From: Balneola sp. MJW-20
GTDB taxonomy: Bacteria > Bacteroidota > Rhodothermia > Balneolales > Balneolaceae
Length of the DNA: 64,000 nt
Assembly (NCBI RefSeq): GCF_040811775.1
Contig: NZ_JBFNXW010000001.1
Span: forward strand, 62,001 to 126,000
Direction: 5' to 3'
Both the position numbers and the translations under genes were made by a program. The notes under the pieces were generated by a model. That model was given only the letters and a program-made list of their open reading frames with translations. It did no database searches and was not told where the DNA came from. Positions 26,341-36,197 of the stretch are shown here, piece by piece; the stretch's first letter is position 1, and each line of letters starts with the position of its first letter.

Positions 26341-26811
26341 TTAATTTCCCTTAAATATGAAGAGGAAGACTCCGACAGTAGCTGTGTATAAACTACCGCT
26401 CAATGCAAACAGGACAGGGTGGACACCACTGCTGTAAGCATCCATAAAGGAAGCCAGAATCATGAATATGATATTGTGTATCAATGTCATTGTAAAAATA
26501 ACGGCAAAGATCTGCCATATCAGGAGTCTTGCTTCTGACCTTCTATTCAAGAAACGATAAGAAACAAAACAAAGCAAAACCTTGGTAAACATGAACAGAC
26601 CCCAGAAGTCGAAGAATGCATCCTGAATAAATCCCAGTACGCCCGCGAATAAAATGAGTTTGGTCCGGTCAAATCTGAGTGATAAATAGAGCAGATAGAT
26701 CAACAGCGGGTCAGCTACTGCTCCAAACAAACTCAGGTGCTTAAATATCAAAACCTGAAAGAGGACGAATCCAAGGCCAATAAGAAATTCTTTGAGTGTC
26801 TCGGAGTTCAT
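26341..26811 (-). CDS. mreD: Rod shape-determining protein MreD
   Basis: Small polytopic membrane protein of the elongasome. 156 residues with about five hydrophobic helices; FIQDAFFDFWGLFMFTKV is the family-typical segment. Sequence conservation in MreD is low, so the call rests on this segment, hydrophobicity and its place between mreC (4-base overlap) and mrdA (12-base gap). Confidence 0.88.
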   Translation of the reverse strand: MNSETLKEFLIGLGFVLFQVLIFKHLSLFGAVADPLLIYLLYLSLRFDRTKLILFAGVLGFIQDAFFDFWGLFMFTKVLLCFVSYRFLNRRSEARLLIWQIFAVIFTMTLIHNIIFMILASFMDAYSSGVHPVLFALSGSLYTATVGVFLFIFKGN

Positions 26812-27650
26812 TCGAACAGGGCCTCATAATCTTCTTTAAGGTTAACCAGCCCGGTATCGGGACGAAATTTCACGACAAAACCTTTGGTGATCTCTGCGAG
26901 GTTTACATACGGCTGCAGGTATATGATCTGCGTTTCTTTCCCTGCTTCATCTTCGGTTCGAAGCACAGTACCGATCGGTATACCGGATGGAAACTCGTTT
27001 CCATATCCTGAGGTCTCAATAACATCTCCTGAATCCACCGGTATTGTTCTGGGGACATAATTCATGATCAGTTCACTATAGGGTTCACCTGACCAGCTTA
27101 CGATCCCGAGTGCCTGATTATCCTGTACTCTGGCACTTACTCTGAATAACGAATTATAGAAGGGCATAACCTGTGAGTAATTCCTGCTGGTCAGAACGAT
27201 CCGGCCAACCAGGCCATTAGAAGTGATCAGCGGCATCCCGACGATCAGGCTGTCATTCGTGCCGGCATCAATGGTTACGAAATTATTCTGCCCGTTCAGA
27301 TCTTTAGCCACTATTCTGGACGGGTGCAGCCGGATAACAGAACTGTCTCGAAAGGCTAGCATCGCCCGGAGTTCTCTGTTTTCCTGCTCGAGGGTGCGTA
27401 ACCGGCTTAACTCATCCTGTAAGAGAATATTTTGCTCTTGGAGATAGTCATTCGTGTTCAATGCCTGGCGATAGATCCTGATATTGGAAAGAGGTTCTTC
27501 AACCAGACTAAGGGTAGCAATAGATACCTGACGTAATGTCCGGATCCCTCCTGAATGCCTCTGGAACATGATGGCCAGTGCAAACACGAGCAGGAGGGAA
27601 GTTATGATGTAATCCTTGGCATCGGTTACTTTAAATATCCGGAATCGCAT
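26808..27650 (-). CDS. mreC: Rod shape-determining protein MreC
   Basis: Periplasmic scaffold that activates PBP2-RodA. 280 residues: an N-terminal membrane anchor (DYIITSLLLVFALAIMF), a coiled coil (about 65-95, LQEQNILLQDELSRLRTLEQ) and two beta domains (VGMPLITSNGLVGRIV, FPSGIPIGTVL). Normal length and order. Fourteen bases after the mreB stop and overlapping mreD by four bases. Confidence 0.93.
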   Translation of the reverse strand: MRFRIFKVTDAKDYIITSLLLVFALAIMFQRHSGGIRTLRQVSIATLSLVEEPLSNIRIYRQALNTNDYLQEQNILLQDELSRLRTLEQENRELRAMLAFRDSSVIRLHPSRIVAKDLNGQNNFVTIDAGTNDSLIVGMPLITSNGLVGRIVLTSRNYSQVMPFYNSLFRVSARVQDNQALGIVSWSGEPYSELIMNYVPRTIPVDSGDVIETSGYGNEFPSGIPIGTVLRTEDEAGKETQIIYLQPYVNLAEITKGFVVKFRPDTGLVNLKEDYEALFE

Positions 27651-27663
27651 TCATTTATTGTGA

Positions 27664-28725
27664 TTAAGAGATCACGGGTCGGTAATAATCCAGATTTTCC
27701 AGAATTGCACCGGTTCCCCTAACAACTGCGGTCAAAGGATCTTCTGCAATATGTACCGGAAGATCGGTGGTTTCCATGATCAGCTTGTCAAGGTTCTTCA
27801 GCAGAGCACCACCTCCGGTGAGCATGATCCCTCGATCCAGAATGTCGGCTGACAGTTCAGGCGGAGTTTGCTCCAATGATTTAGTAATGGCTTCCACAAT
27901 GGTATTTACCGATTCAGCGATCGCTTCACGGGCATCACGAGAGGTTATATGACGGGTACGGGGTACGCCGTTTACGAGGTCGCGACCTTTAGTGATCATT
28001 TCAAGTTCTTCATCCAGAGGAGCGGCTGAGCCTATCTCACACTTGATATTTTCAGCAGTTCTTTCACCAATAAGCAGATTGTGATTTCTTCTGAAGTAGT
28101 TGATGATATCATCGTTGAGTTCATCACCACCCAGTCGTACCGATTGAGCGTATACTATACCAGACAGGGCTATGACTGCGATCTCAGTGGTACCCCCGCC
28201 AATATCAACGATCATATTACCTACCGGTTCGTGGACATCCAGGCCGATTCCGATCGCAGCTGCCATCGGTTCATCAACCAGATAAACTTCTTTAGCACCT
28301 GCATGCTCGGCACTGTCCCGTACCGCACGTCTTTCTACTTCGGTGATACCGCTTGGCACACATATTACCATTTGACGGGTAGTAGAGTACCATTTCATTT
28401 TGACCTTTTTGATCATACCCCTGATCATTTGTTCGGCCACTTCAAAGTCTGCAATCACTCCATCCCGTAATGGTCTGACGGTGCGGATCTTCCGGTGGGT
28501 CTTTTCGTGCATTAAACGGGCTTCATGACCGGTGGCTACCGGTTCATCATTTTGGTTTAGTGCAACAATAGAAGGCTCGTTCAGAACGATACCTTCCCCA
28601 CGTGAATAGATAAGGGTGTTGGCTGTACCAAGGTCAATAGCTATATCTGTATAGAGAAAATCAAAGATATTTTTTTTCGTCTGCTTTTGATTTTCTCTTT
28701 TTTGAACTCCAAGGGTTTCTGACAT
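27664..28725 (-). CDS. mreB: Actin-like rod-shape protein MreB
   Basis: Bacterial actin that positions the elongation machinery along the membrane. 353 residues. Actin motifs: IDLGTANTLIY (phosphate 1), DIGGGTTEIAVI (phosphate 2) and MLTGGGALLKNLD (adenosine), with GVIADFEVAE between. The N-terminal 20 residues are polar and Lys-rich (ENQKQTKKN), an extension slightly longer than in classical MreB. First gene of mreBCD-mrdA-rodA. The 101-base A/T-rich spacer between purH and mreB probably contains its promoter, but I cannot place one confidently. Confidence 0.96.
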   Translation of the reverse strand: MSETLGVQKRENQKQTKKNIFDFLYTDIAIDLGTANTLIYSRGEGIVLNEPSIVALNQNDEPVATGHEARLMHEKTHRKIRTVRPLRDGVIADFEVAEQMIRGMIKKVKMKWYSTTRQMVICVPSGITEVERRAVRDSAEHAGAKEVYLVDEPMAAAIGIGLDVHEPVGNMIVDIGGGTTEIAVIALSGIVYAQSVRLGGDELNDDIINYFRRNHNLLIGERTAENIKCEIGSAAPLDEELEMITKGRDLVNGVPRTRHITSRDAREAIAESVNTIVEAITKSLEQTPPELSADILDRGIMLTGGGALLKNLDKLIMETTDLPVHIAEDPLTAVVRGTGAILENLDYYRPVIS

Positions 28726-28826
28726 CTGTGCTCAAAAAGGAATTAAATGTTCGGGGTATTAAAATAAAATACAATAATGTAGTTCTATTTGCGAGTACTT
28801 AAATAAGTGAATTCTCAGGCACATGG

Positions 28827-30401
28827 TCAATGTTTAAAATGCCTTTTTCCTGTGAAGACCATTGTCATGCCAAATTCATTGGCTTTGGCGATCACTTCTT
28901 CATCTCTGATACTGCCACCCGGCTGAATTACAGCCTTTGCGCCTGCTTTTGCAGCCGCTTCCACCCCATCAGCAAAAGGGAAAAAGGCATCGGATGCAAT
29001 CGCGCATCCATTAAAATCCAGGCCTTCTTTATTAGCTTTAGCAACAGCGATCTCAGAGGAATCCACCCGGCTGGTCTGTCCGGAACCTATTCCCAGTGTG
29101 CGTCCGTCCTTAGCATAAACAATGGCATTGGATTTAATATGGCGCACTACTTTCCAGGAGAAAAGAAGATCTTCCCATTCTTTCTCATCAGGTTTTCGGT
29201 CTGTTACTACTTCAAACTCACTTTGGTCTATTGCATGGAGGTCGGCATCCTGTTTGAGTGCACCGCCAAAGATTGAGCGATAGGTTTCTTTACTGAAATC
29301 TTTAGCGCCAATTTTCATTCGGATCAACCGGCGGTTCTTCTTGGCCTGTAGTAACTCCAGAGCTTTATCTTCATATTTCGGGGCGATGATGATCTCGGTG
29401 AAGATCTCATCGATAGCTCTAGCAGTTTCAAGATCGAGCGTCCGGTTTACGACAACAATGCCACCGAAGGGAGAGACCGTATCAGTACTGAAGGCTTTTT
29501 TATAAGCGTCTGAAAGGTCATCTGAAATACCGACTCCACACGGGATCGTATGCTTGATAATAGCACAAGCGGGCTTGTCTTCATCGAAGTCTGAGATGAT
29601 ATTCAGTGCAGCGTCCACATCCAGGTAGTTGTTATAACTCAGCTTTTTACCATGGAAACAATCGATGTATTCCTCCTGGTATCCGTAAACGGCTGCTTTC
29701 TGATGTGGATTCTCTCCGTACCGTAATTCCTGTGAAAGAGGGAGGGAGATATTAAATTGCGGAGATGGTTCATCAGCAGTGATCTCATTAAAGTAATTGG
29801 ATATCGCAGCATCATAATCTGCGGTATGGGCAAAAGCATCCCGGCCTAGTCGTTTCCGTGTATCAAAGCTTATGCCTTCACCATCACTAAGCTCGTTTAA
29901 AAAGTCATTGTACTGTCCAGGCTGACTTAGTATGCAAACATGTGCGAAGTTCTTAGCTGCCGCCCTTATCATAGTGGGTCCGCCGATATCAATAAATTCA
30001 GTGGCTTCGGCAGGTGTGATATCTGGTTTTGCTACGGTATCTTTAAAAGGGTAGAGGTTTACAACCACTAGTTCTATAGGTTCAATACCCAGTTCATTGA
30101 TCTCCTCAAGGTCAGCATTGTGAGAAGTTCTGGCAAGAATTCCACCATGAACCATTGGGTGAAGTGTTTTTACCCGGCCATCCAGACATTCCTGAAAACC
30201 GGTGATCTCAGATACATCTTTTACGGCAATGCCAAATCCTGCGATCGCTTTAGCAGTACCACCGGTGGATATAAGTTCAACTCCGGCATTGTCCAGAGCT
30301 CTTGCAAGTTCCTCCAGCCTGCTTTTATCGGAAACAGAGAGCAGTGCTCTTTTAATCTTGAGAGGATTTTTTGGAAGCTCTGAGAGAGGTTTTAGTGCCA
30401 C
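28827..30401 (-). CDS. purH: Bifunctional AICAR transformylase / IMP cyclohydrolase
   Basis: Last two steps of purine synthesis: formylation of AICAR and ring closure to IMP. 524 residues. The N-terminal MGS-like cyclohydrolase carries [24 protein letters not shown] and [18 protein letters not shown]; the C-terminal transformylase carries [14 protein letters not shown] and [14 protein letters not shown] with the catalytic Lys-His, and [12 protein letters not shown] near the end. GTG start at 30401, two bases after the purN stop, so the two genes are coupled. Confidence 0.96.
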   Translation of the reverse strand: MALKPLSELPKNPLKIKRALLSVSDKSRLEELARALDNAGVELISTGGTAKAIAGFGIAVKDVSEITGFQECLDGRVKTLHPMVHGGILARTSHNADLEEINELGIEPIELVVVNLYPFKDTVAKPDITPAEATEFIDIGGPTMIRAAAKNFAHVCILSQPGQYNDFLNELSDGEGISFDTRKRLGRDAFAHTADYDAAISNYFNEITADEPSPQFNISLPLSQELRYGENPHQKAAVYGYQEEYIDCFHGKKLSYNNYLDVDAALNIISDFDEDKPACAIIKHTIPCGVGISDDLSDAYKKAFSTDTVSPFGGIVVVNRTLDLETARAIDEIFTEIIIAPKYEDKALELLQAKKNRRLIRMKIGAKDFSKETYRSIFGGALKQDADLHAIDQSEFEVVTDRKPDEKEWEDLLFSWKVVRHIKSNAIVYAKDGRTLGIGSGQTSRVDSSEIAVAKANKEGLDFNGCAIASDAFFPFADGVEAAAKAGAKAVIQPGGSIRDEEVIAKANEFGMTMVFTGKRHFKH

Positions 30402-30403
30402 GG

Positions 30404-30991
30404 TTATGATAATTTCTTTAGATAGTTACTGATTACTTTTGGATAGAGGATATGTTCCTGCTTAAGTATCCGTTTGGCTAATGTTTGAGCAGTGTCATCC
30501 TCATAAACTTTGACTTTGGTCTGGTCCAGTATGGGGCCTTTGTCGAATTCCTCATTCACAATGTGAACGGTGCACCCGGATTCTGCTTCCCCGGCATCGA
30601 CCACAGCCTGATGAACTTTGAGGCCGTAATATCCTTTTCCTCCATACTTTGGTAAAAGTGAGGGATGAATATTCAGGATCCTGTTACGATAGCTTTCGAT
30701 AATACATTCAGGGATCTTTCTAAGGTATCCTGCGAGAACAATTAAGTCGGCTTCCCATTCCTCCAGTTGCTTTAGCAGGACCCTGCAATAATCTTCTTCG
30801 GTATGATAATGAGTGCTGCTGAGAACATTGAAAGGAATCTCATGCAGTTCTGCTCTTTCGATGGCTCCGATATCCTTTTTGTTGCTGATAAGGCCGGTGA
30901 TCCTGGCATTGAGAGTCTGGTTCTCACATGCATCGATAATAGACTGAAAGTTTGTGCCTGAGCCGGAGGCAAAAACTACGATATTTTTCAA
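30404..30991 (-). CDS. purN: Phosphoribosylglycinamide formyltransferase
   Basis: Third step of purine synthesis: GAR to formyl-GAR using 10-formyl-tetrahydrofolate. 195 residues, normal. Motifs: VFASGSGTNFQSI (phosphate loop), LAGYLRKIP, ILNIHPSLLPKYGG with the catalytic Asn-His, and VHIVNEEFDKGPI with the Asp region. Immediately before purH. The AI-2E transporter gene upstream is 66 bases away on the same strand. Confidence 0.95.
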   Translation of the reverse strand: MKNIVVFASGSGTNFQSIIDACENQTLNARITGLISNKKDIGAIERAELHEIPFNVLSSTHYHTEEDYCRVLLKQLEEWEADLIVLAGYLRKIPECIIESYRNRILNIHPSLLPKYGGKGYYGLKVHQAVVDAGEAESGCTVHIVNEEFDKGPILDQTKVKVYEDDTAQTLAKRILKQEHILYPKVISNYLKKLS

Positions 30992-31057
30992 AAGGTACGG
31001 GTTTAAGCGTTGAAACTGCGCGCTTAAGATACATAAATTTTTTTGCGACTACACAGG

Positions 31058-32146
31058 CTAATTCGGTGGAGGAGCGGCCTGAATTCTGTCACTTCGGAAT
31101 ACCTGATAATTATTCAGACTCCAGGTGATCTGATTTACGGTGATCTTTATGACCGTAGCGATGGGTATAGCCACCAGCATCCCAAGGATCCCGGCTGTCT
31201 CGGCTCCTACTAGTATTATGAAGAGTATAGCAACCGGGTGCATATCTGCTGATCTTGAAAAGATTAGGGGCTGGAAAACGACATTGTCCAGGATCTGAAC
31301 GATGAGTATAGCGAGTAAGCAGGCTGCAACCAGTGAAAAATTTCCGGTCTCTATAATAGATGTGATAATAGATAAAAAGTATCCGATGATGGGTCCGAAA
31401 TAGGGGATCGTGTTTGCAATACCTACCGCAATACCAACCGAAAGTGAATTTTCCAATCCTGCGATACTGAGGGTCAGCCAGGAGGTGGTTGCTACCAGCA
31501 GACTCTGAAGAAGTACAGACCGAAAATATAAACCCAGTCTCTTCTCGATCTTATCGATGAGGGTAAGAGAAGTTTCAAAGTATTTATTGGGTACGAGCCG
31601 CAGGATATCCCGCCGGATCCGGGTACCGTCTTTCAGAAAGAAGAAAGCTGCAAAAGGGATTACCAGTACAGCTGAGAATATGTTCGTGAAAATACCCAGA
31701 GCATCTGTGAGAACGGATGAGATCTGGTTTATGTCGAGTAATTCAGAGAGTACTCTTGAAGTATTCTCCACCAGAAAACCATCAGGCAAAAAACTGAATT
31801 TTTCCATTAATCTTGATTCCACTGTGATCGCTACCTCCTGAATATTGTCGACGGTAAGCTGGGAGGTTAGCAGAGCGACTTCATTGGCCAGAATCGGAAA
31901 TATATTGGTCGAGATGAAAATCAGCAGGAAGAGTACCGAAAAAAGTGTGGCTCCGATGGCCAGGGTTCGGTTTATTCCAAATGCCTGTATCCGGTTGACC
32001 AGGGGATCCAGGACATAACTGAGCAGCATTGCCAGAATAAGAAATACCACCAGGTTGCCATAGTTGTACACTATAACAGACAGAATGAATATAGCCAGCA
32101 TAGCTATAAAGAATCGTACGATCTTGTCCAGCGTGATATTTCTCAT
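31058..32146 (-). CDS. AI-2E family transporter (PerM-type membrane protein)
   Basis: 362-residue polytopic protein with about eight helices in the AI-2E/UPF0118 pattern: an N-terminal helix pair, an extended loop (about 85-150), then IPFAAFFFLKDG, a helical hairpin, and the signature GIANTIPYFGPIIGYF with VFQPLIFSRSADMHP. The named AI-2 export role applies to few members; others move ions or have no known substrate, so I do not name one. Its ATG overlaps the recX stop by four bases, placing it in the recA-recX transcript. Confidence 0.87.
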   Translation of the reverse strand: MRNITLDKIVRFFIAMLAIFILSVIVYNYGNLVVFLILAMLLSYVLDPLVNRIQAFGINRTLAIGATLFSVLFLLIFISTNIFPILANEVALLTSQLTVDNIQEVAITVESRLMEKFSFLPDGFLVENTSRVLSELLDINQISSVLTDALGIFTNIFSAVLVIPFAAFFFLKDGTRIRRDILRLVPNKYFETSLTLIDKIEKRLGLYFRSVLLQSLLVATTSWLTLSIAGLENSLSVGIAVGIANTIPYFGPIIGYFLSIITSIIETGNFSLVAACLLAILIVQILDNVVFQPLIFSRSADMHPVAILFIILVGAETAGILGMLVAIPIATVIKITVNQITWSLNNYQVFRSDRIQAAPPPN

Positions 32147-32838
32147 GATTCGATCTTGTTCAGCAGCTCATCCAGATGGTTAAGTATGATCGATGAATCG
32201 TACCCTTTTCTGCGCAAAAAGTCGAATATTTTATTCCTTCTCTTATCAGGGTCTTCACGCAGATAACGTGCTTTTTTCTTAGAAATGAGTCCAAACATGC
32301 TTTCTACTATGTCCTCTTTATCCAGTACTATATTCAGAGCACGGTCAGCGTCTTCTCCATAGATCCCTTTCTTGGCAAGTTCTGCCCGTATCTTATAGGG
32401 CCCCCATTGCCTGAACTCGAATTTATCATGAACGAACTTTTCAGCAAAGGACCTGTCATTGATATATCCTTTTTGTTCAAGCTGATCCAGAATATCGTTG
32501 AGGTAGGAAGACTCAAATCCTTTCTTGATCGATTTGGTGTATAGTTCTTTTCGGGAGTGGTCTCTGCGGGATAGCAGCCCGATCATGTATTCACGTGCTG
32601 CAAACTGTTCCTCATGATCGATCAGGGACTGTAGCAGTGAGCGGGTGATCTCTTTTCCCTTTCGGATATTGAAACGGGTGAGAGCGGAATCGGAGATACC
32701 AATTAGAAAGGTATCATTAACAAAGACGGAAAAGCGGGTCTTGTTCTTTTTTTGTACCTGGATAGAAGAGACCGGTGCCGGAAGAAGATCAAATTTCTTA
32801 TCCGGGTACCGGTCTTTAAATTTATCCTTCTTCTTCAA
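32143..32838 (-). CDS. recX: Recombination regulator RecX
   Basis: Binds and limits RecA filaments. 231 residues of three-helix repeats with family segments [49 protein letters not shown] and [14 protein letters not shown]. The start is a TTG at 32838 inside the end of recA (17-base overlap), so its translation likely depends on recA translation. A basic N-terminal tail precedes the repeats. Confidence 0.92.
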   Translation of the reverse strand: MKKKDKFKDRYPDKKFDLLPAPVSSIQVQKKNKTRFSVFVNDTFLIGISDSALTRFNIRKGKEITRSLLQSLIDHEEQFAAREYMIGLLSRRDHSRKELYTKSIKKGFESSYLNDILDQLEQKGYINDRSFAEKFVHDKFEFRQWGPYKIRAELAKKGIYGEDADRALNIVLDKEDIVESMFGLISKKKARYLREDPDKRRNKIFDFLRRKGYDSSIILNHLDELLNKIES

Positions 32839-33883
32839 CGGCTTCTTTAGCCTTTTTCTCGTCTTTTACTTCTTCCTCGGGTTCTTCGATACCCATAAGC
32901 TTATTTTTCACTTTTGTACCGATCTGCTCCGTAAGTTGCTCGTCTTCTTCGAGAAACTGCATGGCGGCATCAGAACCCTGTCCGATAGGTTCTCCGTCAT
33001 AACGGTACCAGCTTCCGCGCTTTTCAATAATATCATACTCTACAGCCAGGTCCAGAATTTCTGATATCCTGGAGATCCCTTTACCATACATAATATTGAA
33101 TTCGACCACTTTGAAAGGAGGGGCTACCTTATTCTTGGCCACTTTAACCTTCGTGCGGTTACCGATGACTTCATCACCTTTCTTGATAGATCCGATCCTA
33201 CGGATATCCAGTCGGACGGAGGAGTAGAATTTCAGTGCTCTACCACCGGTGGTGGTCTCCGGATTACCGAACATGACCCCGATCTTTTCCCGTACCTGAT
33301 TGATAAAGATCACAGCAGTACGGGTCTTGCTTACAATACCGGTAATCTTACGCAGTGCCTGAGACATCAGGCGTGCCTGAAGACCCATGTGAGAGTCACC
33401 CATTTCACCTTCCAGCTCAGCTCTTGGTACCAAGGCAGCAACCGAGTCAACTACCACCACATCCAGTGCACCGGAGCGGATCAGCGTCTCCGTGATCTCC
33501 AGGGCCTGCTCGCCGCTGTCAGGTTGTGACACGAGTAATTCCTCAATATTAATACCCAGAGCTTTGGCGTAACGGGGATCAAAAGCATGCTCCGCATCTA
33601 CAAAGGCCGCATAACCGCCGTTTTTCTGTGCCTGGGCAATGACCTGTAGCGCGAGCGTAGTCTTACCACTTGCTTCAGGGCCATAGATCTCGGTGATACG
33701 TCCTCTTGGAACACCACTGACTCCCAGTGCATAATCCACCATAATAGAACCGGTAGACACCACGTCAATATCCTGTACGGCGGCACCGTCTCCTAATTTC
33801 ATGATCGTGCCTTTACCGTGTTGTTTCTCGATCTGCCCAACGGCAATATCTAATGCTTTTAATCTGTCTTTTTGATCAGCCAT
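32822..33883 (-). CDS. recA: Recombinase RecA
   Basis: Strand-exchange ATPase for homologous repair and SOS signalling. 353 residues. N-terminal helix, Walker [23 protein letters not shown] strand ([15 protein letters not shown]), Walker [13 protein letters not shown]2 region [18 protein letters not shown], and a Lys/Glu-rich acidic C-terminal tail ([17 protein letters not shown]). Followed by recX and the AI-2E gene. No canonical LexA box can be recognised upstream, but a direct repeat lies 78-97 bases ahead of the start. Confidence 0.97.
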   Translation of the reverse strand: MADQKDRLKALDIAVGQIEKQHGKGTIMKLGDGAAVQDIDVVSTGSIMVDYALGVSGVPRGRITEIYGPEASGKTTLALQVIAQAQKNGGYAAFVDAEHAFDPRYAKALGINIEELLVSQPDSGEQALEITETLIRSGALDVVVVDSVAALVPRAELEGEMGDSHMGLQARLMSQALRKITGIVSKTRTAVIFINQVREKIGVMFGNPETTTGGRALKFYSSVRLDIRRIGSIKKGDEVIGNRTKVKVAKNKVAPPFKVVEFNIMYGKGISRISEILDLAVEYDIIEKRGSWYRYDGEPIGQGSDAAMQFLEEDEQLTEQIGTKVKNKLMGIEEPEEEVKDEKKAKEAVEEEG

Positions 33884-33960
33884 GTGAATTATTTCGTTCG
33901 TTAATTTCGTGAAATGTACCAGCTAAGGGTGTCAGATCGTGTCATATCCGATCCGGAATT

Positions 33961-33980
33961 AATATATGTTCAATATATGT
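33961..33980. repeat. Direct repeat of one-helical-turn period upstream of recA
   Basis: AATATATGT occurs at 33961-33969 and again at 33972-33980, an 11-base period. Read toward recA it is ACATATATT-GA-ACATATATT. It could be an operator or an A/T-rich promoter element; there is no direct evidence for either. Confidence 0.4.
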
Positions 33981-34028
33981 AAGAGCCAAATAGTAATTCA
34001 TTCTAGAGACCCATAAGGATCCGGTTCC

Positions 34029-35228
34029 TTACACAGATCTTGTAGCTAATTTTTCCACTGCTTTATGCAGTTCATTAACAACGGCTTTGATCTGAGCCTC
34101 TGTGGTGTACGGTGCCGGTCCTAATCTTAATATCACATCTCTGGCGTCCGTAAATACTTCATTATCCATCAATATCGCACGTATCTCCCGTGCATGAGGG
34201 GATGTCAAAGAAAGGAATCCACCGTTCCGCTCCACCGGTTCCCTATGTGTCAGCCGGATGATATCCTCATCAAAGCCTTTAGACTCGAACTCATTGCGCA
34301 GTAATGCAACCTGTGCCAGGTACTGCTTACGGAGAACCTCCGGTGTGAGTCCCTGCTCACGGAAGAACTCCACAACTTTAGCTGCACGGAATTGAGATGA
34401 CGGATCGTAGGTACCGCTGGCAAAGCGCTGGTCAGAGTGATCGTATTCAACCGGAGCGTCCGTTCTTGGTGCATCCAGTGTACTGAAAGAAGCAAACCAT
34501 CCGGTGATGGCTGGCCTCAGTTCACAGTTTTTCGGAAATCGAAGGAAGCAGTTTGCCTCTCCCCATTGCAGATATTTGTATCCACCGATTAGAATGTAGC
34601 AGTCTTCCAGTCCCGCTTCTTTTACTGAAATAGGAACTACATTTGTGCCGTGATAGTCATCGATCAGGACCGGAATCCCTTTTTCACGTGCGGCAGCTGC
34701 AATTTCAGTAAGATGAGTATTGATCAGACAGGTCTCAAAGTACACTCTTGATAACATAATGGCTGAAGTGCGGTCATCCATTTCATCGATGATCCTATCA
34801 GCAAATGTTGGATCAGGATTCACCGGAACATAACTGACCTCCAGGCCTTCTTCTTCCAGTCTATGAAGCTGACGATATAATGAATGAAACTCACCATCTG
34901 TGGAAATGATCTTTGGCTTATTTTTGAGGTCCATACTTGAAAGCCAGCTCACAAACAAAACATGGGTGCTTTCTTCCCGGCAGTAAAAAGCATCCGGATC
35001 ATCATAAAAATCACGCAGGTAATTTCTGAGGACCTCTGTTTTCTCAAACGCTTCGTTCCACTTATTATCTACATCCCTGGCGCATACATCATAATATTCC
35101 AGTTGTCCTTCTCGTGCAACATCGGGCCATGCCTGGTGAGAGTGTCCCGTAAAGAGTAAACGGTTGCCTACATCAAAGTGGGAGTAGTGCGGAATAAGTT
35201 TATTGGCCAGTGAATCAATATCGGACAT
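34029..35228 (-). CDS. PLP-dependent class V aminotransferase-fold enzyme, probable kynureninase
   Basis: Kynureninase cleaves kynurenine or 3-hydroxykynurenine to (hydroxy)anthranilate plus alanine. 399 residues, fold type I. Visible: FTGHSHQAWPDVA (N-terminal substrate loop), IISTDGEFHSLYRQ, VLIDDYHGTNVVPI with the PLP-binding Asp, and IGGYKYLQWGEA with the Schiff-base lysine in a GYKYL setting, as in kynureninases. It lies 120 bases after tryptophan 2,3-dioxygenase on the same strand, which strongly supports the assignment. N-terminal divergence leaves a small chance of another class V enzyme, such as a PvdN or isopenicillin-epimerase-like protein. Confidence 0.78.
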   Translation of the reverse strand: MSDIDSLANKLIPHYSHFDVGNRLLFTGHSHQAWPDVAREGQLEYYDVCARDVDNKWNEAFEKTEVLRNYLRDFYDDPDAFYCREESTHVLFVSWLSSMDLKNKPKIISTDGEFHSLYRQLHRLEEEGLEVSYVPVNPDPTFADRIIDEMDDRTSAIMLSRVYFETCLINTHLTEIAAAAREKGIPVLIDDYHGTNVVPISVKEAGLEDCYILIGGYKYLQWGEANCFLRFPKNCELRPAITGWFASFSTLDAPRTDAPVEYDHSDQRFASGTYDPSSQFRAAKVVEFFREQGLTPEVLRKQYLAQVALLRNEFESKGFDEDIIRLTHREPVERNGGFLSLTSPHAREIRAILMDNEVFTDARDVILRLGPAPYTTEAQIKAVVNELHKAVEKLATRSV

Positions 35229-35348
35229 ATCAGAATTGTGATGGTTGAAATTTGGGAGTCTGCAATTGCTAATGCTTAAAAGTGCTCGCTAATTCCCAAA
35301 AATAAGAATATGCTCGTACCTAATCTGAATAAATTGGTTAAAGCTTTT

Positions 35349-36128
35349 CTAAAATGCCTTTCGTATCTGCCAAAGATCAGGAAAGATCTGATGATTCAGA
35401 GTCTTATGAAGGTAGGCTGCTCCTTCCGATCCACCGGTTCCTTTCTTAGTTCCAATGGTTCTTTCAACCATTTTCACATGACGGTATCTCCATTCCTGGA
35501 GACCTTCATCAAAATCCACGAACAGTTCAGCCAGTAATGCTGCCTCTGGATCGCTGCGCATCATTCTGATCAGTTCCTGCTGATTTTCATCATTTGCTTC
35601 ATGAATCAATCCTTTTTCATTTATTCTTTCAGCATTCACAGAGAATCCTCGAGTGTTCACATACTGGCAGAAGCTTTCCCAAAGAGTTCTCTCATTCATC
35701 CTCTCCTCAAGTTTATTGATATGGTCAGGCCGGTTCTCATGTGCTTCTTTCATTAAGGGAAACCGCAGACCGCATAGGATCTCCATTTCCCGAAACTGCA
35801 GAGACTGAAATCCGCTTGACTGACCCAGAAAAGAACGGAAGCTGTTGAACTCCAGAGGGGTCATTGTTTCCAGAATATCGATCTGAGAAACCAGAGTTTT
35901 CATAATGGTAAGAATTCGGCGCAGGGTCTTCATAGCCGCCCAGGTATTACCGTTTTCCAGATCCTTTCTTACCTTGTCAAACTCATGAAGGATCTGCTTG
36001 AACCACAGTTCATAGGTTTGATGTATTATTATAAAGAGTACTTCGTCGTGTTCCGGCGGTTCAGACTGAAGTTTTTGTAGTTCAAGAAGTTCGTCTACCT
36101 TTAAGTAACTGGTATAGCTTAAATTCAT
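35349..36128 (-). CDS. kynA: Tryptophan 2,3-dioxygenase
   Basis: Haem enzyme that opens the indole ring of L-tryptophan to N-formylkynurenine. 259 residues, slightly short but complete. Motifs: FIIIHQTYELWFKQIL (distal His and substrate residues), FNSFRSFLGQSSGFQS, REMEILCGLRFP, WRYRHVKMVERTIG with the proximal haem His, and GTGGSEGAAYLHKTL. First gene of a two-gene kynurenine unit. The formamidase step is not encoded nearby. Divergent from the GlcNAc-kinase gene with a 69-base shared promoter region. Confidence 0.95.
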   Translation of the reverse strand: MNLSYTSYLKVDELLELQKLQSEPPEHDEVLFIIIHQTYELWFKQILHEFDKVRKDLENGNTWAAMKTLRRILTIMKTLVSQIDILETMTPLEFNSFRSFLGQSSGFQSLQFREMEILCGLRFPLMKEAHENRPDHINKLEERMNERTLWESFCQYVNTRGFSVNAERINEKGLIHEANDENQQELIRMMRSDPEAALLAELFVDFDEGLQEWRYRHVKMVERTIGTKKGTGGSEGAAYLHKTLNHQIFPDLWQIRKAF

Positions 36129-36197
36129 GTGCTGGCTGATATTATCCCGGTTTTATATGGTCTGAATCAATGCAGAATCTTAATTAATTAATCGCCG

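Noticed and set aside
28830..29276. Antisense open frame inside purH
   Set aside because: Low-complexity shadow of the purH transformylase codons; no start signal or motifs.
33884..34028. LexA/SOS box upstream of recA
   Set aside because: Partly palindromic TTTCGTGAAA-like text is present, but nothing matches a known LexA consensus well enough to call.
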